Below are positions 16,193 through 25,719 of a DNA stretch of 64,000 nt, one piece after another; positions within the stretch are counted from its first letter, which is position 1; the number at the start of each line of letters is the position of its first letter. The stretch is from Streptomyces longhuiensis (GTDB lineage Bacteria > Actinomycetota > Actinomycetes > Streptomycetales > Streptomycetaceae): NCBI RefSeq assembly GCF_020616555.1, contig NZ_CP085173.1, positions 310,001-374,000 of the forward strand, written 5' to 3'. A program made the translations under genes and the position numbers. The notes below the pieces were generated by a model. That model searched no databases. It was not told the origin of the DNA and saw nothing but the letters and a program-made list of their open reading frames with translations.

Positions 16193-17125
16193 GTGAACGA
16201 GACTGGGCGTGCGGCGAGTCGGACGGCAGTGCTGGTCTGCCAGGGGCGGGCAGCGGCGGACGGCAGCGTAGCTGTCGGCCGGTTCTCGGACCCGGTGGCG
16301 GTGCGGCTGCTGCGCGCCGAGGAACGTACACCCGTGGACGACGTGCGGGCAGGAGTGCCGCCACAAGGCTGGCCGGCACGCTCGAGGTACGAGAGCGTAC
16401 GGGCAGGCGCCGAGGTCATGGTGCCGCGGACAGTCGCCATCGATGAGGCCCTGCGCGCCTGCCGACCCCGCCAGCTCGTCATCCTCGGAGCCGGCCTGGA
16501 CACGCGTGCGTGGCGTCTGCCCGAGCTGGCACAGACCGATGTGTGGGAGGTCGACCATCCGGCCTCCCAGCAGGACAAACGGGCCCGCCTCGCCGAGGCC
16601 GCGTCGCAAAGGCCGCAGGGGCCGGAGGAGAACGAGCGGCCCGCGGTCGAACTACCGGTCGCCGCACGTTCCGTGCGGTTCACACCGGTTGACTTCTCCG
16701 TCGACGACCTCGGCGCGGCACTGGAGGGCGCCGGACACGACCCGTCCGTGCCGACGGCATGGCTGTGGGAAGGCGTCGTCCCCTACCTCACGCGCGACGA
16801 GGTGCGTGCCACGCTGGCCGCGCTCGCAGCCCGGACCGCCCCGGGCAGTGTCCTCGTCGTCAACTACCAGACGCCCTCGGCGCGAGCGGCCGTCGGCCGG
16901 CTACTGACCCGCCTGGTCGGCAGTGCCAGCACCTCCGGCGAACCGTGGCGCTCACTATGGAAGCCACAGGCGATGGCCGCTCTGCTCGCGGAACACGGCC
17001 TGCAGGTGGTGTCCGACAACGATCTCCAAAGCCTCACCCACGCCCTCGGCGGCCCGGCGCGAGGGCGGACGTCCTTGCGGTCGGGTCGCGTGGCAGTCGC
17101 GGAAGACCCAAGGCGTGAGAACTGA
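16193..17125 (+). CDS. Class I SAM-dependent methyltransferase, leucine-carboxyl-methyltransferase (PPM) type
   Basis: A 310-residue protein. LVILGAGLDTRAWRLPE is the SAM-binding motif I of the TIGR00027/PPM1-type family, with an acidic strand end in VWEVDHPASQQDKRA and a later WLWEGVVPYLTRDEV. These are typical of actinobacterial O-methyltransferases, whose natural substrates are mostly unknown. GTG at 16193 has only a weak ribosome site. It stands alone, with no clear operon partner. Confidence 0.88.
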   Translation: MNETGRAASRTAVLVCQGRAAADGSVAVGRFSDPVAVRLLRAEERTPVDDVRAGVPPQGWPARSRYESVRAGAEVMVPRTVAIDEALRACRPRQLVILGAGLDTRAWRLPELAQTDVWEVDHPASQQDKRARLAEAASQRPQGPEENERPAVELPVAARSVRFTPVDFSVDDLGAALEGAGHDPSVPTAWLWEGVVPYLTRDEVRATLAALAARTAPGSVLVVNYQTPSARAAVGRLLTRLVGSASTSGEPWRSLWKPQAMAALLAEHGLQVVSDNDLQSLTHALGGPARGRTSLRSGRVAVAEDPRREN

Positions 17126-17434
17126 CGGGGCGCATTCCTGAGTCACGCCGTCATGGCCGCCCTGCCCGAGGAGTTCGAAGCCACCGTAGCCACGGTGCTG
17201 GTTCTGGCGGAGAGAGCGGGCATCGAGGTGACCTGGCACTCAGCGCTCTCCGCGCCAGCGGGCAGGACCAGGAGGCCGGGAGCACGGGCGCGCGGCCTCG
17301 CAACCCCACAGCTAATCTCCTCGGCCTGCGCAGATGGGATGTGAGGCTCGCAAACTGCCAGCTTCCGGCGTGCTCCAGGCGCCCGTTCGCGGCCGTGGCA
17401 GCGCGCACTGAGCCGCACACCCTCGCACGGCCTG
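17126..17434. other. Stretch without a supported gene
   Basis: A 63-codon plus-strand ORF (17153-17344; LPEEFEATVATVLVLAERAG) is the only protein-like text. It has no start signal and no recognised family, so it is left as a possible relic. Confidence 0.35.
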
Positions 17435-17908
17435 TCAGGAGTTGTCCCTCCAGTAGTCGGCCAGCATCTCGGCAGGCCAGGCCGGTTCATGGACCGTCCC
17501 GCGTGGCCCCATCTCGGTGAAGTACGGCGACAGGTCGTAGATCTTCGTGCCCACCACCGCATCCAGATCGGTCACCCTCAAGCTGAGTCCATCGACCTTG
17601 AGCAGTCGGGGAAAGCTCTGTGCCAGCTGGTTGGGGCGTCGGTGGTTGCGATGGGCGAACGTGCCCGTTGCCGGCCACTGGGTGTTCCCGCGCGGGCTTC
17701 GGGCGTGGTACTCGACATCACCGGGTGAGGCCTGGTCGAAGTGCCACACCACAATCAGGTGCGAGAACTCCTCAAGGCCCTGTACGGAGTCGAGGGGGAA
17801 CTCGGCCTCATCAAGCTGGATCACCGACTCGACGCCGCCCCAGTAGTCATCAGCGACCTCCGTGCGGCCTGCGACCACTTCCCCGATCGGCTTGATCTCC
17901 AAAGCCAT
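17435..17908 (-). CDS. TsaA/TrmO-like (UPF0066) methyltransferase family protein
   Basis: A 157-residue protein when started at ATG 17908 (AAGGG upstream); the first 14 residues of the longer frame from 17950 look untranslated. Features: EIKPIGEVVAGR at the start, LEEFSHLIVVWHFDQA, an ARSPRGN motif in place of RSPxRPNPIG, and LDAVVGTKIYDLSPYF. The family methylates t6A37 of tRNA using SAM (TrmO), but many short paralogues are of unknown role. The RSPxRPNPIGLS loop is altered here (RSPRGNTQWPATGTFAHRNH), so specificity may differ. Confidence 0.78.
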   Translation of the reverse strand: MALEIKPIGEVVAGRTEVADDYWGGVESVIQLDEAEFPLDSVQGLEEFSHLIVVWHFDQASPGDVEYHARSPRGNTQWPATGTFAHRNHRRPNQLAQSFPRLLKVDGLSLRVTDLDAVVGTKIYDLSPYFTEMGPRGTVHEPAWPAEMLADYWRDNS

Positions 17909-18182
17909 GCCCCAGCCCTTCGCGCCTGCCTCAACGACACTTGTGATCAATCTACTTGGGCCAGGCAGGCGGCCGCTCGGGTGTCGAGCACACGGGCGGA
18001 GATGCCGCGCTTACGGCAGGGCGACAGGAGTTGCCACATGGTGGCTTCGCCCACGAGAACGGACAGCGCTTCGGGACGCGTTGGGCCGCCTCCGCCTGGT
18101 GAGATGTTCACGCGTTTCACCAGCGCTGGGCTCCGTCCCAGTAGCGCTGTCGAATTGCGGATCCGCACGGTCGAGCACGAGC

Positions 18183-18722
18183 TCAACCAGACGGCGTGAG
18201 CGGGGACCGCATGCCGAGCCACTGCTCGGCGCCCCAGGCCTCGAACCGCTCCACCTCGGTGAACGCCAGCTTCGCCGCGAGCCGCATCGAGCTGACGTTG
18301 GCGCTCTGCGTGGTGAGCACCACCGGCTCGCCCGGAAGCGCGCCGTCGAGCCAGGCGAGTGCCGCCGCGCACGCCTCGGCGGCGTACCCCAATCCCCACG
18401 CCCGCGGCAGGAACAGGTAGCCGAGATCGGCTTTCCCAACGGCAGCCGGGCGACGATGCTCCGTTGCTCTCCGCAGCAGGATCTGCCCGATCATCGCCCC
18501 GTCGAGATCAACGACAAAGCTCCCAGGCCACCGCCCCGGCGTCTCGGGCATCTCACGCTCAAGCGCGTCACGCTTCCGGGGACCGCCGAGGTAGGTGTGC
18601 ACCTCTGGCGAGGCGTGCAGCTCGATGAACGCCGCACGGTCCCGGGCCTCCGACTCACGCAGCACGAGCCTCTCGGTCCTGATCGGGGCAGGTGGCCAGG
18701 CGACGTCTCCGAGCTCAGTCAT
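18183..18722 (-). CDS. GNAT family N-acetyltransferase (RimJ/RimL type)
   Basis: A 179-residue protein from ATG 18722. The open frame to 18881 is longer, but its first 53 residues do not look like a GNAT. IRTERLVLRESEARDRAAFI is the typical opening strand. LGYLFLPRAWGLGYAAEACA is the acetyl-CoA binding motif A (RxxGxA-like), and LTTQSANVSSMRLAAKLAFT is motif B. RimJ/RimL-like enzymes acetylate protein N-termini or small amines; the substrate here is unknown. No ribosome site is clear, so the start could be slightly off. Confidence 0.85.
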   Translation of the reverse strand: MTELGDVAWPPAPIRTERLVLRESEARDRAAFIELHASPEVHTYLGGPRKRDALEREMPETPGRWPGSFVVDLDGAMIGQILLRRATEHRRPAAVGKADLGYLFLPRAWGLGYAAEACAAALAWLDGALPGEPVVLTTQSANVSSMRLAAKLAFTEVERFEAWGAEQWLGMRSPLTPSG

Positions 18723-19050
18723 GCCGGCTAGCCAATCAGCACGCTCGGCAGCGATCAAGACTCGCAGACGGATCAACCCATCGCTGCCCCTGGCCTCACC
18801 CTCGGCAGGCAGGGCAGGGCCCTGCAAGCCGCGCCTGCCCGGGACGAGTTGTCTCCCGTCCTCGTGAAGGCCGGCTTCCACGGCGGCGGACCGCCTCCCG
18901 CAGTGCTGGACGTGTGCTGCCGGGATTCGTGCATCGAATCAGCGTGTCGACGACCGGCTGCCGAACAGTCCCGAGTAGATCCCGCCCTGAGATCCATGGT
19001 GACGAGTCCGGTCCGGTTATCGAGACAGCGGAAGGCTGATTCCTCGGCCT
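18723..19050. other. Intergenic stretch, nothing recognised
   Basis: A 328-base gap between two minus-strand genes, with only antisense-type frames. It presumably holds the promoter of the acetyltransferase gene. Confidence 0.4.
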
Positions 19051-21381
19051 TCACTGCGGTGAGAGGGGCTGTTCGGTCCAGATGGTCTTGCCGTACTGGT
19101 TGTAGCGAGTGCCCCAGCGGTGGGCGAGTTGGGAGACGATGAACAGTCCACGGCCGTTTTCGTCCACGGACCGGGCGTGCCGCAGGCGGGGTGCGGAGTC
19201 ACCGGCGTCTGCCATCTCGCAGGTGAGGGTGTGCTCCAGGATGAGGCGCAGTTGCAGCGGAGGAGTCCCGTAGCGGACGGCGTTGGTGGCCAGTTCACTG
19301 GCGATCAGTTCTGTGGTGAAGACGGTTTCCTCATCCTGGTTCCATTCGGTGAGTTGGCGCCGGACAAGGTGCCGGGCTTTGCCGGCGGCTGTCGCGTCGG
19401 GGGTGAGTTGCCAGGTGGCCACGTGGTCGGGGGCGATCTCGCAGGCACGGGCCAAAAGGAGCGCGGCGTCGCCTCGTGGGCGCTGGCTCCCCAGTGCGTA
19501 GACGACGTCGTCGCACAGGGACTGCAGCGGGCGGTGGGATCGCCTCAAAGCGCTGAGAAGCACATCAGGCTCCGTCTGCGTCTGCGGGAGCAGGGAGGCG
19601 GTATAGAAGGCAAGGATGCTGTCCTGGGCGAGTTCGAGGTGCGCGGTGGCCCTGGGGAGGTTTTCGGCACTGCCCAGCGGGGTGCCTGCCGGGACGTCGC
19701 AGACACGAGTCGAGCCATCCGGGTGGACGATGATCGGTGCGGGGTGACCTGCACAGGCCAGGGTGCAGGTGCGGGTGATGGGGTCGTAGATCCCGTAGAG
19801 GCAGCTTGCCGTGAGCGTCTCTTTGTGGAGCGGGTCCGCTGGTGGGAGCGCCGCGCGTTCCTCGGCGAGACGGCCGGTGGTGTCGTGCAGCCTGGCGAGG
19901 AGTTCGTCGGGTTCCAGGTCGAGTGCGGCCAGCGTGTGGATTGCGGTGCGCAGTTGTCCCATCGTGGTGGCGGCGGAGATGCCTTGTCCGCTCGTATTGC
20001 CGGTGACCAGTGCGGTGCGGGCGCCGGGCAGGGCGATGGTGTCGAACCAACTCGCGCCCCCGTCGGCAGGAAGGTGGAGCCACGCTGTATCGAGGGCCGT
20101 GCACTGCCCCGTGCTCTGGGGCAGGAGTCTGCGCTGGGTTGTGGCGGCGATGGTCCGCTCGCGAGTGAAGCGGCGGGCGTTGTCGATGCACAGGGCGGTG
20201 TGAGCAGCCAGTTCGAGGCAGAGGCCGACGTCGTCGTCCGCGTAGGGCTCACTCTCTCCGCAGCGGTACAGGCTCATCAGGCCCAGCACCGTACCGCGCA
20301 GCGTCAGCGGCGCCGTGATGAGTGAATGTGCTCCCGCTGCGGGGATGGCTTCGGCATGTGCCGGATCCGCCGCAAACCAGGCGCTTTCGGCACTCAGTTG
20401 CAAGAGCCTGGGACGCAGATCGGACAGGGCTTGCCCGAACGGGGTCCCGTAGGGTGCGGTGCGTACATCGCCCAGTGGATGCACGGGCTGCGCGGCAGCG
20501 CTGCGGAAAGCGGCACGCCGCAGGGGCACATCCCGGCCGAGCGGACCAATGGGCGGGTCCTCACCCCGTACGACGTCGTCCACCACCTCGACTACGAGGA
20601 TGTCGGCGTACCCGGGCACCAGAACGTCCGCTGCCTCCTGGCAGGTGGCGACCACATCGAGACTCCGGCCGACACGTTCACGCACACCGGCCAGCACAGC
20701 GGCGTGTGCGTGCGCGCGGTCGCGGTCGGTGACATCGACCGCGGAGACCGCAAGCCCCAGCACCGCACCCTGCGGATCCCGGAGCCGGAAGATGGACACG
20801 GAGAACACACGTTCCGCGCCGCGATCGGCAGCAAGGCGAAGGCTTACCAGGCGGTCGAGCACCGGCACGCCGTCCTCCAGGACTCGGCGGGCCACAGCTT
20901 CCTCAGCCGCAGGATCCACGAGGGGATACGCCTGCGCGAGCGGCCGGCCCAGCATGCTGTCCGCCGGCACACCGCGCATGCCCCGTGCGGCCGTGTTGAA
21001 GCGGACCACCCGGAGCTCGGCGTCGAGGATGTGCAAACCGATGGGCGACTGAGTGAACAGAGCCTCGAGAACACTGGCACCGATACTGCCCGCACTCCCC
21101 CGCGTGAGCTGCGTCGGCAGCCGCCCGATCTCCCAGGCCACCGCGCCGTCCCTCAGTACCGGCCGCACCCACAACTCACCCGTTGCCGTGTGACCTTCCC
21201 GGCATCTCAGCCGTACCTCTTCCGCGCCATGATCGCCCCTGCCGACCGTGAAGAGACCTGTCGCCGGCAAGCCCAGCACCTGGGACGCCGGCAGGCCCAG
21301 CAAGGACTCGGCCTCGTGACTCCACTCCATGACGACACCGGAGCCATCGACGATCATGAGCGTATCGTCCGCCACAGCCAA
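19051..21381 (-). CDS. PAS-PAS-GAF-SpoIIE-HATPase regulator with degenerate phosphatase
   Basis: A 776-residue cytoplasmic protein: PAS (about 1-90), a second PAS (about 100-225; SVLEALFTQSPIGLHILDAE), GAF (about 235-405), SpoIIE/PP2C (about 415-645) and an RsbW-like HATPase (about 655-776; ELIASELATNAVRYG, GRGLFIVSQLAHRWG). It should sense a signal and act by partner switching on STAS and sigma proteins. The phosphatase domain is unusual: GGASWFD at 441-447 replaces GGDWYD, GNTSGQG at 461-467 replaces GDVSGHG, and only GDAALLL (637-643) keeps an acidic residue. At least two metal-binding Asp are therefore lost, and the domain may bind rather than dephosphorylate. It is a single-gene unit, and its HATPase closely matches the partial gene at the window start. 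Confidence 0.9.
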   Translation of the reverse strand: MAVADDTLMIVDGSGVVMEWSHEAESLLGLPASQVLGLPATGLFTVGRGDHGAEEVRLRCREGHTATGELWVRPVLRDGAVAWEIGRLPTQLTRGSAGSIGASVLEALFTQSPIGLHILDAELRVVRFNTAARGMRGVPADSMLGRPLAQAYPLVDPAAEEAVARRVLEDGVPVLDRLVSLRLAADRGAERVFSVSIFRLRDPQGAVLGLAVSAVDVTDRDRAHAHAAVLAGVRERVGRSLDVVATCQEAADVLVPGYADILVVEVVDDVVRGEDPPIGPLGRDVPLRRAAFRSAAAQPVHPLGDVRTAPYGTPFGQALSDLRPRLLQLSAESAWFAADPAHAEAIPAAGAHSLITAPLTLRGTVLGLMSLYRCGESEPYADDDVGLCLELAAHTALCIDNARRFTRERTIAATTQRRLLPQSTGQCTALDTAWLHLPADGGASWFDTIALPGARTALVTGNTSGQGISAATTMGQLRTAIHTLAALDLEPDELLARLHDTTGRLAEERAALPPADPLHKETLTASCLYGIYDPITRTCTLACAGHPAPIIVHPDGSTRVCDVPAGTPLGSAENLPRATAHLELAQDSILAFYTASLLPQTQTEPDVLLSALRRSHRPLQSLCDDVVYALGSQRPRGDAALLLARACEIAPDHVATWQLTPDATAAGKARHLVRRQLTEWNQDEETVFTTELIASELATNAVRYGTPPLQLRLILEHTLTCEMADAGDSAPRLRHARSVDENGRGLFIVSQLAHRWGTRYNQYGKTIWTEQPLSPQ

Positions 21382-22036
21382 GCCGCCTCCGCCGCCATCG
21401 GGGCCATCCCCCTCACAGCGGGCGAGTGAGGTACTGACCCAGGAGTACCCGGCGCCGGATCGCCGCCTGTCCTCAGTGTGCCGTTATGCCCCAACGATGC
21501 GATGCTGCGACACTGCGCCGCACAGGCAGTGACTTGGGAAGACGAGCGTGAATGCGATCACGTAAAGCTGCACGAGGGCACTGAGCGGCCGGCCAAGGCG
21601 GCGTCGACCGCCCGGCCGGCGCCCACCCCGCCTGAAGCCGGCAGAAAGTCCCACAGGATCCGGCTAAGGAACACAAAGGGCTCAACGATCCACTCCTTGT
21701 CAGCGCGCGTGGAAATCTCCGCACCCGCCCCAAGCAGTACCTGCGCTACGCCCTCAACATCAACCGCGCCCTTCCCACGTCACCGCCGCGCGCGTGCCAC
21801 GACTCGATCCGACCGATACCGCTCAGCAACAACCACGACAGATGACACCCCGGCGGCGGCGCAGCAGCCTGCACATACGCGTCCCGGACCACACCCGGTA
21901 GCCGTGGACAGTGCTCAACGATGTGCGTGCGCCGGCGAGAGGGGCTCGGCGATCGCATCATCGCAATCGCCGAGCCCGCGACGCACGTCAGCGGCTCAGA
22001 GGCAGCCGCCGGAAACGGCTCGTCGGCTACGGCACC
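21382..22036. other. Intergenic stretch with an unidentified relic
   Basis: No gene is supported. One plus-strand frame (about 21655-21843) encodes DPAKEHKGLNDPLLVSARGN followed by LRTRPKQYLRYALNINRALP and a stop. It reads like the end of a real but unrecognised protein. The hairpin at 21942-21977 lies at the right-hand end. Confidence 0.4.
21942..21977 (-). terminator. Hairpin terminator downstream of the VCBS-repeat gene
   Basis: A perfect 12-bp stem (21942-21953 with 21966-21977) around a 12-base loop, 60 bases past the stop of the minus-strand VCBS gene. Confidence 0.65.
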
Positions 22037-23401
22037 TCAACGATGGTCTCGCAGGAGCCGTCGGCCGTGATCGCATCCGCGCCCGGGAGCGTCGGACCGC
22101 TGCTGGTGTGTTGCCGTCCGCGGCCGCTTCGTCGTGTTGAGCAGCACCGACGCGTCCTTGACGAACGTCGCCGAGCTGTTGCTGTTGGCCGTGACGACAT
22201 CGGGACGCCCGTCGCCGTCGAGGTCGGCTACCGCTGCGGCATACGGGTTGCTACCGCCGTTGAGCCCGAATGCGAGCGGGCTGCCGAACGCACCCGTGCC
22301 GTCGCCCTCCAACACCACGACCTCGTGCGAGCCGGAGCTGGAGACGACCAGGTCGGCGTGGCAATCGCCATTCAGGTCGGACACCGACGCGGAGGTGAGG
22401 TTCGACCCCGCCGACAGGACACTCGCGGTGCCGAACCCGCCCGCGCCGTCGCCGGGCAGGACAGCGACGCGCCCCGGCGTGCCGGGCGCCACGATGACGG
22501 CGTCAAGCTTGCCGTCCTCGTTGACGTCGGCGAGCTTGAGCTTGGACGGTAGTGGCACACCGGCCGAGACGTTCGAAGCTGTGCCGAAGCCCCCGTCTCC
22601 GTCGCCCAGCAGCACGGAGAGCGTGCCGGCCGATGAGTTCGACGTGACGAGATCCCGATGGCCATCGCCGTTGAGATCGGCGGCCGCGATGCCCTGCGGG
22701 CCGGTACTGCCGCCCAGTCCGAACCGCGTCGCCGCGCCGAATGTTCCGTCGCCGTTGCCGAGCACTACCGCGACGTTGTTCGTGTTCGTGTTGGACGTCG
22801 CGAGATCCGGCTTGCCGTCCTCGTCGAAGTCGCCGACGGCGACGTCGTTCGGCCAGCGCACGACACAGGGGTTGTCGCCCGTGGTGTCGCACCCGGGCCT
22901 CGGGTTGAGTTGCACGGCCGCTCCGGCACGGAGAGCGCCGGAGCCGTCGCCGAGCCAGACCAGAGCGACGTTGCCGCGCGCGTCCTGGCTGATGACGTCC
23001 TTGTGGCCGTCGCCGTTGACGTCGCGGATCACTGCCGAGTTGATAAAGAGGTTCGACCAAGAGGTGCGCGGCGCCGCGTACTTCGTTACGGCGCCGTAGC
23101 TGCCGCCGCCCGAGCCGAGGAACACGCCGAGGCCCTCGGTGCGGATCGCCGTCACAAGGTCCGGCTTCCCGTCGTTGTTGAGATCGCCGATCGCGACGGC
23201 GGAGCTGCCACGGCCGCTGTCGTCGAGGTTCACCGCAGTGCCGAACCTGGTCGTTTTGGCGACGGTCGCTGAGGCCGGGCTGCTGGCCAGCAAGGCGGTC
23301 GCTACCGCGAGGATGAGCGTCGGAACTCGGCGTGAGTGACCGCGTGTGGCCGCAACTGAGCGGCCGTCCGGCGTGAGGTGCCGACGTGGTGATCTATACA
23401 T
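22037..23401 (-). CDS. Secreted FG-GAP/VCBS repeat beta-propeller protein
   Basis: A 454-residue protein from ATG 23401, with GAGGAGG 11 bases upstream. A signal peptide (VPTLILAVATALLASSPASA) precedes repeated Ca-binding loops of the type AIGDLNNDGKPDLVT, RDVNGDGHKDVIS, AVGDFDEDGKPDLAT and AVADLDGDGRPDVVT, giving about seven blades of an integrin-like propeller. Such proteins sit outside the cell and bind partners or surfaces. The final 25 residues are Arg-rich and odd. In the next frame the DNA encodes GADAITADGSCETIVEVP before a TAG, which looks like a more natural tail, so a small frameshift near 22080-22100 is possible. Confidence 0.87.
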   Translation of the reverse strand: MYRSPRRHLTPDGRSVAATRGHSRRVPTLILAVATALLASSPASATVAKTTRFGTAVNLDDSGRGSSAVAIGDLNNDGKPDLVTAIRTEGLGVFLGSGGGSYGAVTKYAAPRTSWSNLFINSAVIRDVNGDGHKDVISQDARGNVALVWLGDGSGALRAGAAVQLNPRPGCDTTGDNPCVVRWPNDVAVGDFDEDGKPDLATSNTNTNNVAVVLGNGDGTFGAATRFGLGGSTGPQGIAAADLNGDGHRDLVTSNSSAGTLSVLLGDGDGGFGTASNVSAGVPLPSKLKLADVNEDGKLDAVIVAPGTPGRVAVLPGDGAGGFGTASVLSAGSNLTSASVSDLNGDCHADLVVSSSGSHEVVVLEGDGTGAFGSPLAFGLNGGSNPYAAAVADLDGDGRPDVVTANSNSSATFVKDASVLLNTTKRPRTATHQQRSDAPGRGCDHGRRLLRDHR

Positions 23402-23765
23402 GGGCGAGGCCCCTCCTCAGGGCCTGGTGAACGAGAGTTGGTGACGCACTCCGGCAGTACGACCTTCGATTGGCGAAGTGCCGTGCTTGTCGTTACCGAT
23501 CCGGCCCGTGCCGCCGGCGACGACTCGATCGAGTGATCGCCGGTGGTGAAGGTGGCGGTTCGGTCGTGCGGCGGCCCGCCGGGCAAGGGGCCGCTGGGCG
23601 CTGGACCGGGGCGACCAGGCGGCACCGTACTCGTCGGCTGCGCCCCCTCAAGATCGCAAAAGTGGCCGCCTCCGGGCTACGTACGATCGGATGAAGGAGA
23701 ACCGTGATTTTCCGGCCGCATTTGTGGTCGGAGCCCATGGCCGGAGGAGATGGGCGCACACCCCC
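23402..23765. other. Intergenic stretch, nothing recognised
   Basis: Holds the VCBS gene's ribosome site at its left end. No other gene, repeat or RNA is supported. Confidence 0.4.
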
Positions 23766-24110
23766 TCAGAGCAACTCCGAGGTCAGCTGAGCGGAATCGG
23801 CGGTTCCCTCGAGTTCGATCAGGACGCGGGCGGCGGGGTCCGTCCGCCCAGGAAGCCGCTTGACCTCGCCCTGAAGGATGCGGAAACCCCGCTGGATGCA
23901 TGTCTGCATCAGCTGAGGCAGTAGGGCCGTGCCAACGCCTTCCGGTTCGTCGACGGTCTGCTCCCCGGCGTCAGCCGGGTGATCAAGAAAGTGCCTGGCT
24001 CTGGAGTGGTTCAGTGTTCACGATCTGCCTGAGGACATCATCGAGTGTCCGAAGGAGGGCCTCCTCGGCTACCTGAACGGTGACACTGGACTGACAGAAC
24101 ATGGCTGGCC
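23766..24110 (-). pseudogene. Decayed hypothetical protein
   Basis: The minus strand encodes EGVGTALLPQLMQTCIQRGF, RILQGEVKRLPGRTDPAARV and LIELEGTADSAQLTSELL before a TGA (23766-23768). It looks like a real alpha/beta domain but has no start codon in frame. A likely upstream piece (VTVQVAEEALLRTLDDVLRQ) lies in another frame and ends at 23983. The family is not recognised. Confidence 0.4.
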
Positions 24111-24211
24111 GTAACACCAGCACACCGTAAGGGACTTCGCCGCCTGCGCCGCGATCTTCGAGGCCGGAGCCGCCCGCTGCCTGCCGTAGCGCGACAGCCT
24201 GTCCGCCGCCG

Positions 24212-25402
24212 TCAGCCGCTGGCGGCCGCGGACAGGACGACGTCAACAAGCCGCTCGGCAGCATCGGGGCGGCCGTACGACCGGGCCCGCTCGGCCATCG
24301 CCTGGCGCTGCGTCGAATCCTTCAGCAGCGGCTCCACCGCAGCCTGAAGCCGGGCCGCGGACACATCATCGACCAGCGTGACCGCGGCCCCGTTGTCCGT
24401 CAGGTGTCCGGCGTTGTGCACCTGCTCATTTCCGGCCGAGGTGGCGAGTGGAATGAACACTGCGGCCTTGCCCAGCGCGGTCAACTCGGCAATCGTGCCG
24501 GCACCGCTACGGGAGATCACCACATCGGCCAGGGCCAGCACGTCGGGCAGTTCAGCGCCGACGTATCCCGTGAGGTGATAACGCGCCGCGCTCGGCGCAG
24601 CAAGATGCGCGGCGTGCTCACGCAGTTCCTCGACGTGGTCGGGACCGCACTGGTGAATCACGTTGGCATGGCCGAGCAGCCACGGCAGCACATCGCGCAC
24701 CACCGTGTTGATCTGCTGTGATCCCTGCGCCCCGCCGGTGACGTAGACGGTCGGCAGGCGGCGGTCGAAGCCGTCCCACTTCAATGCCTCGACCGCTTTC
24801 TCAGCCTGCCCGGTGAACACCTCCGGCCGGACCGGGTTGCCCGTCACAGCCGCCGATGCTCGCACCGATTCCGGCAGGAGCGGCAGGGTGGTCTCCGAAG
24901 AGACGGCTACGCGGGTCGCTGCGCCGGCGAGCGTCTTGTTGGCCAAGCCCAGACGCACGGTCTGCTCATGCACCACCAGGGGCACATGGCACAGCCGGGT
25001 CGCGGCCACACCCACCGGAACAGCCACGTACCCGCCAGTTGCCAGCACAACATCGGGCCGGAACCCACTGATGATCTTGCGGGCTTGCAAGACACCGAGC
25101 GGGACCCGACTCATATCCGCCACGTTCGCGGGCGAGATCATCTTCAGCGGGTTCTTCGAGCGGCGGATCTTCCCCGTGGCCACCGACGCGAACGTGATTC
25201 CCTCGGCAGCTGCGACTCGGGACTCCAAGCTGTCCGCTTTGCCTGCCCACAGGACTTCCAGCGCACGGCCCTGAGTTGCGAGCCGGGCCGTCAGCGTGCG
25301 CACAGCGGTCAGGGCGGGGTAGGTGTGACCGCCCGTTCCGCCGCCCGTGATGATCAAGCGGAAGGCCCGCTGCGGAAGGCGGTCGGTATCGGCGCTGTTC
25401 AC
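24212..25402 (-). CDS. murG: MurG-like UDP-GlcNAc: lipid-intermediate glycosyltransferase (second copy)
   Basis: A 396-residue GT28/GT-B protein. The N-terminal loop LIITGGGTGGHTYPALTAVR, VLATGGYVAVPVGVAA, VVHEQTVRLGLANK, TVYVTGGAQGSQQIN and ISRSGAGTIAELTALGKAAVF are the MurG signature stretches, including the UDP-GlcNAc-binding SGAxTxxE region. MurG adds GlcNAc to lipid I at the inner membrane face in peptidoglycan synthesis. This gene is not in a dcw cluster, so it is probably an accessory MurG paralogue, perhaps for envelope change or tolerance to a compound. The next gene upstream on the other strand is a decayed LanC, and no mur genes are near. Confidence 0.87.
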   Translation of the reverse strand: MNSADTDRLPQRAFRLIITGGGTGGHTYPALTAVRTLTARLATQGRALEVLWAGKADSLESRVAAAEGITFASVATGKIRRSKNPLKMISPANVADMSRVPLGVLQARKIISGFRPDVVLATGGYVAVPVGVAATRLCHVPLVVHEQTVRLGLANKTLAGAATRVAVSSETTLPLLPESVRASAAVTGNPVRPEVFTGQAEKAVEALKWDGFDRRLPTVYVTGGAQGSQQINTVVRDVLPWLLGHANVIHQCGPDHVEELREHAAHLAAPSAARYHLTGYVGAELPDVLALADVVISRSGAGTIAELTALGKAAVFIPLATSAGNEQVHNAGHLTDNGAAVTLVDDVSAARLQAAVEPLLKDSTQRQAMAERARSYGRPDAAERLVDVVLSAAASG

Positions 25403-25719
25403 TGTGTGTTTTCCCGTCTGGCTACGCCGTGTCGGCCGGTGCGAGGGTACGGAATCGGAGCTCTGTCGCGTGGGCTTCAGCCTATCGGCCGGCGGGCTCG
25501 CCGACGTACTCGATCACCGCGTACTTGCTGCGGTCCGGCTGACCGTCTCGGCAGGCCGAGACGCAAATTTCGAGGCTTTCTACGGTCCGCTCCGCGGCGT
25601 GATTCCTCCAACGCAGCCTCCGCCCCCACCGGGCGCCAGCCCGGAGCGTTCACCGTCGGCCACCAGTTGGAGGAGAGCGCAGATCGCATGCTGCGCCTGA
25701 AGGAGAGTGTCCGCGCGAC
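25403..25719. other. Intergenic stretch, nothing recognised
   Basis: Contains the presumed promoter of the MurG-like gene. A plus-strand frame (GGLADVLDHRVLAAVRLTVS) has no recognised family. Confidence 0.35.
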
